DNA of 15,090 nucleotides from Phanerodontia chrysosporium. Taxonomy: Eukaryota > Basidiomycota > Agaricomycetes > Polyporales > Phanerochaetaceae. The DNA is taken from contig MJGA01000135.1 in NCBI GenBank assembly GCA_001910725.1, positions 1 to 15,090 of the forward strand, in the 5' to 3' direction. The stretch's first letter is position 1. The number at the start of each line of letters is the position of its first letter. This document shows positions 7,601 through 14,055 of the stretch, one piece after another. Under the pieces are notes generated by a model. It worked only from the letters and a program-made list of their open reading frames with translations. It did no database searches and had not been told where the DNA came from. The position numbers and the translations under genes are program-made.

Positions 7601-8221
7601 ATGTTGGAAAGCTGCCCCTGCGTACAAACCTCGCACTACACCCTACACCCCTGTTCCTGGTCGTCGTGAAAGGCTTGCTCGTGAAGCAGACTTGAATGAC
7701 TTCAAGCACCAGCTTCAGCTCGAAGACTATCGCAACGAACAGTGCAAGCGCCGCCTACTCGATCGCATCGCGAACGCACCTCCCCCTCTACCCCTCATCA
7801 AGCATATTGAACTGCCCCTACTCCCCCTATCAAAGTCAAACCCATTCTCAAGGACCTTCGCTTTCACACCAACACTCAGGTCCATCAGCTATGCGACTAC
7901 GGACGAAAGTTCAACGGCCCCTTAACCACCTGGGTCCGTTCTTTCAGAAGCTAGACGAGCAGCGTTTTTGAGTTGGTGACTGAACATGAGCTCTACATCT
8001 TGGCTTGTTCAAGGAGAGGTTCGACAATATTCGCAAACACCTTCAGACCATCGTCGAGACGAAGGAGTACACCACGAGGGAGTGGAGAAGATTTCGAGGA
8101 TTTGAAGAAGGCAGGCGCACATAGCTTCGCTGAGCTTAAGTCACGCTTTGCCGAGCATTGCAGGGAGCTGATTCAGGAGTTGGGTGAAGATTGGTTGTTT
8201 TTGGAGAAGAACCTCGATTAG
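7600..8221 (+). pseudogene. Pre-gag ORF of element 2, frameshifted, unknown function
   Basis: The reading is in pieces. About 7600-7925 encodes a Pro-rich start and then a charged helical segment (FKHQLQLEDYRNEQCKRRLL) ending in a Pro-rich stretch. About 7925-8221 is split over two frames, switching near 8005 and 8095, with EYTTREWRRF followed by DLKKAGAHSFAELKSRF and the C-terminus DWLFLEKNLD, stopping at TAG 8219-8221. Order and composition match the pre-gag ORF of element 1: a Pro-rich/charged N-terminus, then an EW motif, then F-x2-L-x3-F before a Glu-Leu segment, and a stop soon after a final Asp. It ends 29 bp before the gag ATG. Function is unknown. Exact edges are uncertain because of decay. 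Confidence 0.5.
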
Positions 8222-8250
8222 TTTTTGTATCTGCGCGTTTTTGAACCAAG

Positions 8251-9513
8251 ATGTCGCTCAATTCAAATCCTGTTGACTTTGGTTTGCGTTCTGCTTCGAG
8301 TTCAAGTGGCATGGACCCTTGGGGAGCGTTAGAACTCGGCTCTATGGCTAGGGAGGCCCTACCCCAGTTTTGGCCACTGCGCCGCTTTCAACCTCTTACG
8401 AAGAGTACAGCCAGTCATGGATACAAGCCGCTCAGGAAGGACTGACTCCTGGTGACTTTAAGGCCCTCGTTGACAGCCTGGGTAACTGGGTAAAGGCTGA
8501 AATAGCTCAAGTAAGGACAGAAATGGGTTCAGAAGTACTTCGATTGAAGGAAGCCCTTCGCAAACGCAAAACCGAGGCCAAGACGCTTCAGGAGCAGATA
8601 GACACTCTTGAGCAAACTAGACAACACTTGTCTGCACAGATAGCAGAGGCTCAGAACAAAACCGTGTTTTGCAGAATGCTATGCAGAGGCTGAAGTAGGA
8701 GAACGAGAGCTTGAAAGTATTGGTTCAGCAAGGCACTAGTGAAGGCAACGTTGGGTTGTCTCAGTCTTTGTCCCTAGCATGAAGGGGCCTAACACCTTTT
8801 ATGGTGATAAGGCTAGCAAGCTGGATGACTGGCTCGAGTCAATGGCACTCTGGTTGCGCCACCGTGGCGTAATGGACGACGAAAAGAAGATAGAGACGGC
8901 AATAACTTACCTGCGAGGTTCAGCAAAGAAGGTCATGCAAGAGTACTTCGACAAGGTGGCAGACTCAAAGCCCCTTGGTACTTGGACCAACTTTGTGAAT
9001 GAACTCCAGGAAGGATTCCAACAGACCGACAAGAAGGACAGGGCAAGGGCAGATTTGAGCAGCTTGTCAGCAAGAAAGGGACGAACGAGAAGACTTTCAA
9101 TGATTTGCTGCTCGTTTCCGTTCGCTGGCTCGCCAAACTGACTTCTCCAACGAGAAACTGCTGGTCAAGGCCTATGCCCATACCCCTCGTGCCACCGCCG
9201 ATGTACTGGTAGCCCGTGGTTGTGCTCAGTGGGCTACGACCTGGAATGGTTGGTTGAAGGATGTTCAGGAGACCCTGCAGGATCAATATTTCGAAACGGG
9301 CACCGTACTCTTTGGACAGCCTCAGTCGTTGAAAGACCCTGACACTATGGATGTTACACCTTGAAGAAGGGCTCAGCCCAGGGTAAAGGCAAGACAGCCA
9401 AAGTTCAGAAGGTTGCCATGTCGTTCAAGGAGGCGAAGAAGAAAGGCTGCTGCGCTCAGTGTGGAGGCAAAGGCCACATCGCCAAAGAGTGTCCATTGAA
9501 GAAGAACAACTGA
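8251..9513 (+). pseudogene. gag: gag of element 2 with CCHC zinc knuckle, frameshifted
   Basis: ATG at 8251 (CCAAGATGTCG) begins a Ser-rich N-terminus that shifts frame near 8367 into a helical, coiled-coil-like segment (8370 to about 8660: KAEIAQVRTEMGSEVLRLKE and following). After a further frame change, an in-frame TAG and a TGA (8778), the retrotransposon-gag domain runs from 8779: GPNTFYGDKASKLDDWLESM, WLRHRGVM, TAITYLRGSAKKVM. Frames change again near 9045 and 9110, continuing with DFSNEKLLVKAYAH and TWNGWLKDVQETLQDQYF. The last part has a Lys-rich stretch and a perfect CX2CX4HX4C knuckle, CAQCGGKGHIAKEC, at 9451-9492, ending at TGA 9511-9513. It is unlike element 1 gag in sequence and has one clean knuckle. 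Confidence 0.85.
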
Positions 9514-9825
9514 GGTTCTTCGATGTCGTCGAGTAAAACCACCAATGCACTGGTGGCCAGTCCGTCAAAGGCTTTGCCTTCAAAGGGAAAGGAGAAGGAT
9601 AAGAGTTTTTGCCACATGAAGAGCAGTGTGCGCGAGGTGTATGCCAGCGACTCGGAGAGATTCCAGGAGGTAGCCTCTGACGAGGAGTTGAGCTCGGATA
9701 GCTCAGAAGAAGAAGATACCCCCAAGACCAAGCAAAAGAAGAAGTCATCTTCGAAGGAGAAGGTGCAGAAGATTAACCGCATGGTGTTCTCAGATAATGA
9801 GGATTTTCTGCAGGGACCGATCTAG
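9514..9825 (+). CDS. Charged linker ORF between gag and protease of element 2
   Basis: The frame continues directly from the gag TGA at 9511-9513. An ATG at 9523 gives a 100-residue product, and because frame is kept, TGA may be a decayed CGA codon and the segment originally part of Gag-Pol. It has a Lys/Ser-rich start, a Ser/Glu/Asp-rich acidic stretch (ASDEELSSDSSEEED), a Lys-rich patch (KTKQKKKSSSKEK), and ends at TAG 9823-9825 just before protease sequence in another frame. No known domain is recognised. The basic patch would suit a nuclear-localisation or nucleic-acid-binding role, but this is speculation from composition. Confidence 0.45.
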   Translation, partial: GSSMSSSKTTNALVASPSKALPSKGKEKDKSFCHMKSSVREVYASDSERFQEVASDEELSSDSSEEEDTPKTKQKKKSSSKEKVQKINRMVFSDNEDFLQGPI

Positions 9826-10113
9826 ATCTGCGACATCTGGTCCGTTTTTAGATTTCCTTTACCCTCCCGACTCAGTAGAATGTATTAGATCAGTTTTGGA
9901 ATCGAGAAAAGTCTCTAGTTTACCCTCTAAATTGAGCTTTATCGTTCCAGTAACTTTGAGCCAGGGTAAGGAAATCAGAGTGCAGACTACCATGCTGGTT
10001 GTTTCAGGGGCCTATGCTGTGTTCATTAGCCATCGCTTCGTCAAGAAGCATAAGCTGAAGATAAACCAGCTGACCAGGGAAATACGCCTTTACAATGCAG
10101 ATGGTTCAAGGAA
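9826..10113 (+). pseudogene. pol: Protease of element 2, N-terminal half
   Basis: In the frame open from 9797, the sequence VPVTLSQGKEIRVQTTMLV leads into SGAYAVFISHRFVKKHKLKI and ends at DGSRN, where LTR B begins. This matches the retropepsin active-site region and following strand. The catalytic Asp is replaced: the codon at 10001-10003 is GTT (Val), giving VSGA instead of DSGA, so the protease would be inactive. The reading resumes in frame after LTR B when one copy of the 5-bp duplication is discounted. Confidence 0.82.
10109..10113 (+). repeat. Target-site duplication, left copy (AGGAA)
   Basis: AGGAA directly precedes the TGTCAC start of LTR B and is repeated exactly after its GACA end. 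Confidence 0.9.
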
Positions 10114-10781
10114 TGTCACGGATGTGACGGCGCAGCCCTATTTTTCGCCGATTTTTGGCTATTTTCCTCGATTAATCTAACGGGCGAGCAGCCCTCGCGC
10201 CATTTGGAGTCCTAGCCGCCCACGCTCAGCGCCTGCCATGCAGCGCCAGCACCCTGATGGCGCATCACCCCTAGACATCAGCACATCCTGCTGCATGCTC
10301 AGACACTGCCCGGATCACCGGTCTGCCCTGCAACCGGTTCCCCAGATCGCCGAGGAGGCACTGTCATCCCTGATGACTCCCTTCGCCGAGACACACCGAG
10401 CTGATCAGCCTGATGACACAGCCTCGGCCCGACGCAGCCTCGAGACATGCCAGCTGACACAGCCTCATAACATAGCCCACACAGCCTCGCTGGCCATGCT
10501 GAGCACTGCCCCTTAGCTTATGTAATCGTACAGCCTGCCCTGAACTCCTGTAGTATATAAGAATAGCACTCCTCACTTCTGTCTGTCATCTCGACCTCTT
10601 GGTCAATACGGACAGGTAAGCCCGTCGCTTGTATTGTAGCATACACCACTAATAGAACTTGGTCAATACAGACAGCTGAACAAGTTTGTTCGTCGCTGCG
10701 TGACTCACTCCGCCGCGCCTCGTTGTTGACCTCCCCACTTGCCCTCCCCCTTGTGAAGCGTTGAGCCCTAGCTCCGCGACA
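10114..10781 (+). repeat. LTR B: solo LTR of element 1 family (668 bp)
   Basis: It has the same ends as LTR A (TGTCACGGATGTGACGG and GCTCCGCGACA) and high similarity throughout, with no internal element sequence on either side. Flanking 5-bp direct repeats (AGGAA) show a genuine integration followed by recombination of the two LTRs of one element. It splits the element 2 protease. It has a TATA box at 10554-10560, the 18-bp repeat pair and the candidate intron (10616-10675). It lacks about 25 bp between two CAGCCTCG repeats relative to LTR A, and many CpG sites of LTR A are TpG or CpA here. Confidence 0.95.
10616..10675 (+). other. Candidate 60-nt intron in LTR B
   Basis: CAG/GTAAG donor at 10613-10620, CTAAT branch-like motif at 10649-10653 and terminal ACAG at 10672-10675 repeat the arrangement in LTR A, with the same length. 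The acceptor-side 18-mer has one change (ATACAGACAG). Confidence 0.4.
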
Positions 10782-10786
10782 AGGAA
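10782..10786 (+). repeat. Target-site duplication, right copy (AGGAA)
   Basis: Exact repeat of 10109-10113, immediately after the terminal CA of LTR B. Confidence 0.9.
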
Positions 10787-10960
10787 CAAGTGTGGCAGTA
10801 TTGAGGAATATGCTTGGCTCGACATAGCCGTAGGGGACCATGTCTCCAGACAAGCATGCCTCATTACAGATTTGGGTGGAAAGGACATGTTCCTTGGCTT
10901 TAGCTACTTGAAGAAGCATAATTCCGAGATAGATTGGGATAAGGGTGAATGGAAGTACTC
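10787..10960 (+). pseudogene. pol: Protease of element 2, C-terminal half
   Basis: Sequence after LTR B reads KCGSIEEYAWLDIAVGDH, then CLITDLGGKDMFLGFSYLKK and HNSEIDWDKGEWKYS, ending at LTR C. It aligns with the second half of the element 1 protease (the VILGLPWLKKWNPNIDW region) and continues the N-terminal half that ends before LTR B. The frame is preserved across LTR B. After 10960 the RT that should follow is absent. Confidence 0.82.
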
Positions 10961-11654
10961 TGTCACGGATGTGACGGCATAGCCCTATTTTCCGCCGATT
11001 TTTGGCTATTTTCCTCGATTAATCCAATGGGCGAGCAGCCCTCACGCCGTCTGGAGTCCTAGCTGCCCACACCCAGCACCTGGCCACTCAGTGCCAGCGC
11101 CCTGATGGCACATCACCCCTAGACACCAGCGCATTCTGCTGTGCACTCAGACACTGCCTGGATGACCGGTCTGCCTTGCAACCAGTTCCCCGGATCGCTG
11201 AAGAGGCACTGTCATCCACAATGACCCCCCTCGCTGAGACACTCTGAGCTGTCATTCTGTTGACACAGCCTCAGCCCGATGCAGCCTCAGAACACAGCCA
11301 GCTGATACAGCCCCATGACATAGCCCTGATATAGCCTCGCTGCGCAGTCCGTGTCACAGCCTCACCAGCTGTGCTAAAGCACTGCCCATCAGCTTACGTA
11401 ACCATACAGCCTGCCCTGAACTCTTGTAGTATATATAGGTAGCATCTCTCGCTTCTGTCCGTCATCTCGACCTCTTGGTCAATACGAACAGGTAAGCCCT
11501 CGTTTGTAAAGTAGAACAGCGCACTAATGCAACTTGGTCAATACGGACAGCTGCGCAAGTTAGTTCGTCGCCGCGTGATTCACCCCGCTGTGCCCAGTCG
11601 TTGTTGTCCCCATCCGTCCGCCCTCATGTAGCGTTGAGCCCCAGCTCCGCGACA
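10961..11654 (+). repeat. LTR C: solo LTR of element 1 family without target-site duplication (694 bp)
   Basis: It has the same TGTCAC start and GCGACA end as LTRs A and B and the same internal landmarks (TATA-like box near 11429, 18-bp repeat pair, candidate intron). It is more diverged, with many CpG positions changed to TpG or CpA. Flanking 5-mers differ (TACTC before, GCAAC after). The left flank is the end of the element 2 protease and the right flank is late RNase H, so the RT and early RNase H of element 2 are missing at this point. This fits recombination between two different insertions. Confidence 0.92.
11492..11550 (+). other. Candidate 59-nt intron in LTR C
   Basis: CAG/GTAAG donor at 11489-11496, CTAAT at 11524-11528 and terminal ACAG at 11547-11550 keep the arrangement of LTRs A and B although the sequence in between is diverged. 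Confidence 0.35.
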
Positions 11655-12297
11655 GCAACTACAAGATATACGACAAGAAGATGCTAGCCATCATCCGCGC
11701 ACTGAAGGAATGGCGCCACCACTTGGAGGGCCACCCTCTACCATTCGAAATATGGTCAGATCACCAGAATTTGACCTATTTCCGCAAGGCACAAGACTTG
11801 ACGCGACGTCGAGCATGTTGGAGTCTTTTCCTCACACGTTTCCACTTCAAGTTGGAGCACAAGCCTGGGAAGACAATAAAGCGGGCTGATTCAATGTCCA
11901 GGAGGCCAGATCATGAATTGGGGGTGGATTGCGATGATCGTGAAAAAGTCCTTTTGAAGCCAGAATATTCCACAATTCGAGCCATGCAACCAACCCATTC
12001 ATCAATAGTGGATGATAGAAAACTGCTAGAAAAGATCAGAAAAGCCCTGTTGGACGACGAAGTCACCAAGTCGTACAAAGACCTGATGTTGAAAGGACTA
12101 AGAGAGTTTGGGAAGAACTTAGCGGAATGGCACCTCGAGGATGGGCTACTACTGCACCGAGGCAAGGTATATGTGCCCAAGGACGATAGAATTAGGGTGG
12201 ATCTACTCAAGTTACACTACGACTTTCCTGGAGCTGGACACCCTGGACGATGGAAGACGTTGGAGTTGCTGTCGCGCAACTAATGGTGGCCAGGAAT
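11655..12297 (+). pseudogene. pol: RNase H (C-terminal part) and integrase zinc domain of element 2
   Basis: The frame runs from 11657 to TAA at 12281-12283. It begins inside RNase H at NYKIYDKKMLAII, where the catalytic Glu of the usual (R/K)EML motif is Lys. It continues with WSDHQNLTYF (Asp present), LTRRRACWSLFLTRF and KRADSMSRRPD (Asp present). A linker follows, then the start of the integrase HHCC domain (HYDFPGAGHPGRWKTLELL). The stop falls where a Tyr codon is expected before WWPGI, and element 3 begins 14 bp later. RT and the first RNase H Asp are absent because of LTR C, and the integrase core should lie beyond element 3. Confidence 0.88.
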
Positions 12298-12321
12298 TGT
12301 AAGAGTCTGAATACGTGTATT

Positions 12322-12390
12322 GAAGACTTGAGCTCAGGCCTCAAGTGTAGCACGAGTACAGAAGACTTGGACTCAGGCTCCAAGTGTAGC
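12322..12390 (-). repeat. Two tandem 30-bp hairpin units in LTR D
   Basis: Units 12322-12351 and 12361-12390 (period 39 bp) are identical except for two dinucleotides. Each forms a 7-bp stem around the same 7-nt loop (CTCAGGC on the + strand). The stems are ACTTGAG/CTCAAGT and ACTTGGA/TCCAAGT, so the changes on the two sides compensate. They lie downstream of the TATA box in the transcribed part of the LTR. Confidence 0.75.
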
Positions 12391-12453
12391 AATAGATAAC
12401 TAGACGAGAGTACAAGAGGAGAAGCTGAAGAAAAGAGTACAGAGAGGTAGTCC

Positions 12454-12460
12454 TTATATA
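12454..12460 (-). promoter_or_regulatory. TATA box of LTR D
   Basis: TATATAA on the - strand (within GAGTATATAAGG), about 175 bp into the LTR. This is the usual place for the U3 promoter. Confidence 0.65.
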
Positions 12461-12634
12461 CTCTAACCCAGGCCTGCTACCAGGAGGGAACAACGAGGCA
12501 TAGGCTACCAGTCAGTGTGAGTCATAATGAATCAAGGGATGAAACATGATGAAAGAGAGGGTGAAACATGTAAGAGAAAAGAGAGGATCAAATAAATCAG
12601 CATGGGCTTGCACAGCCATATCCCAACTGTAACA

Positions 12635-12648
12635 TTACGTCCCCGTCC
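12635..12648 (-). other. Polypurine tract of element 3
   Basis: On the - strand GGACGGGGACGTAA directly precedes the LTR start TGTTACAG. The form resembles the element 1 tract, which also ends in GTAA before TG. Confidence 0.7.
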
Positions 12649-12872
12649 ACGGTCGAGCACCGTCGAGACCGACTTACTGCGTGATACACTCCGGAGCAGG
12701 TCGGGGTCCGTCAAAGTGGAGCCGTTGCCAGGGTATTCGCGTCATGAGGCGTCGTATCTCGAGGTGTATACGGAGGTGGAATGATGGCGGGTTCGTCGTT
12801 GGAGATACGGGCACGACGGTCACGACGATGTTGACGACGAGATGAGGTATTTGTGTTGCGTTGGGTGATACC
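12649..12872 (-). other. Untranslated region of element 3 between accessory ORF and polypurine tract
   Basis: No frame here shows a recognisable protein. It lies between the stop of the accessory reading frame (12873) and the polypurine tract. Nothing else is seen. Confidence 0.4.
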
Positions 12873-14019
12873 TCATTGAACGACCATCCCCGATGGGGCG
12901 AGTCTTCCGATAGAGAGGAGCCCAGACCCTCTGGTTGTACTGAGGGCGGCGAGGAAGGGGTTCAGTGCGATGAGCTGTCTGGGAGCGAAAGTGAAGTCTT
13001 TCGCCATATTGCACGTGTCTGATTTTGGATCGAAGTACATGTTCCAGACTCCGTCTACCATTTCCACGATGTGGTCGTCTTGCTCTGCGAGAGTGGCGAC
13101 GAGAAGTTCTTGCTCTCGTTGAGCATCGTAGAGGTGGTCGAGCTGGTCGCGGATTCGTCGGGCCATTCGGACGAGGCGTGGGGCGGCTGTGGATTGGAGC
13201 TGTTGGATAAGGTCTCCGACAGCATCTCGGGTGTTGTCGGTGATGCGTTGGACGTGGATGGTGGCAAGAGCGTAATTTGCAAATACCGCGCAGGTAGTCG
13301 TCGCTCCCTCTTGGAACGCCGTGGAGCGAAGTGCGTCTCGGTGACAGGGTGGTACTGGATGTTATTGAGGCGTTCTCGAAATTGGGGCCAATCGCGTTCT
13401 GCGGCGAGCTGTTCTTCATAGGCATGATTGGTGAAGTGCCTGACGGTAACGCCATTCCAGGTCCTTTCTCCATGTTATCCTGTTACCCTTTCGTGCCAGT
13501 CTCCTTCGACGTACCACGGTCTGTCTTCGACGAGGGTGTCGGAGTTAGAAGTTGCGGACTCTTGGCTTTCGCCCGGGAGTTCCTGGACGTCAGGGTCTTG
13601 GACATTTGGCTCGGAGGGTGGTTCTTCTCGGATGGGTCCCTCGTCAACGTCTCCCTTCTGTCTTCTTCGGCCAGGCGTAGGACCTCGGGAAGGGACGATC
13701 CGATGAGTTCTCGGATACGTTCTTGGGCTTCCCACGCGATGATCCGTCGTTCGACCTCGTCGTCGAAGGCGAGCTGGGATTTGGTGCACCATTCGAGGAT
13801 GATCTTCCAGAGATCATTTCGCTCGTTGGAGTGGGTTGTTGTTGAGCCAGTCGTTGATGTGATGTCGATGTTGCGGGTGTAAATGTGGTCAGTGAAGTCG
13901 TCTGGAGGAGTTGGCTGAGGGTGAAAGTCGGTCATCATTGGTGAGGGGATGGTGTCGCTGCCCATGAGGGTAGCGAGGGCCTGGATGCGCTGGTAGGTGG
14001 AAGAGAAGTTGGTTGACAT
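12873..14019 (-). pseudogene. Accessory ORF downstream of chromodomain in element 3, decayed, unknown function
   Basis: ATG at 14019 (MSTNFSSTYQRIQALATLMG) starts a frame to about 13660 with helical, charged sequence (RNDLWKIILEWCTKSQLAFD, EVERRIIAWEAQERIREL). The likely continuation is in a second frame, acidic and Pro/Ser-rich (EEPPSEPNVQDPDVQELPG), to a TGA at 13475-13477, then in the same frame HFTNHAYEEQLAAERDWPQF to about 13270. The last part is in a third frame: TIHVQRITDNTRDAVGDLIQ, a coiled-coil-like stretch (QREQELLVATLAEQDDHIVE), then VWNMYFDPKSDTCNMAKDF, ending at 12873. About 380 codons in all. I recognise no domain. It is also in frame with the preceding chromodomain half without a stop, so it might be a polyprotein tail. 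Joins are inferred by eye. Confidence 0.5.
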
Positions 14020-14055
14020 TGTGGGGGTTTGTAGAGGCAGTTGTACTTGTGGCTG

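Larger units (their letters stand above)
6751..12297 (+). mobile_element. Element 2: older Ty3/gypsy element, interrupted and partly deleted
   Basis: Parts in order: the remainder of a 5' LTR with a TATA box (6751 to about 7270), leader, pre-gag ORF, gag with CCHC knuckle, charged linker, protease split by LTR B, LTR C in place of RT, RNase H and the integrase zinc domain. The proteins are clearly different from element 1, so this is another family. Element 1 truncates it on the left and element 3 on the right (12297/12298). Many frameshifts and stops, plus altered catalytic residues, show it is the oldest layer. The missing left part of its LTR should lie upstream of element 1, and the rest of its integrase beyond element 3, both outside the window. 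Confidence 0.85.
12298..12634 (-). repeat. LTR D: 3' LTR of element 3 (337 bp)
   Basis: On the - strand it begins TGTTACAGTTGGGATATGGC (12634 leftward) and ends GACTCTTACA at 12298, with TG...CA ends and near-matching TGT/ACA termini. A polypurine tract lies just before it and a TATA box is at 12460-12454. The part downstream of the TATA box holds two tandem hairpin units (12322-12390). No second copy is in the window, so the boundaries rest on the termini, the polypurine tract and the junction with element 2 integrase sequence. Confidence 0.82.

Noticed and set aside
7417..7695. 92-codon open frame in the element 2 leader
   Set aside because: It begins at CTG, contains no ATG and no recognisable motif, and overlaps the start of the better-supported pre-gag frame.
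10114..11654. LTR B, a short unique spacer and LTR C in the same orientation, resembling a miniature LTR-bounded (TRIM-like) element
   Set aside because: The spacer (10782-10960) is the C-terminal half of the element 2 protease, and LTR B has its own 5-bp duplication on both sides, so these are two separate events.
12820..13473. 217-codon - strand frame starting MEKGPG
   Set aside because: It is very rich in Arg, Pro and His and overlaps better protein-like sequence in the two other - strand frames, so it is probably a shadow.
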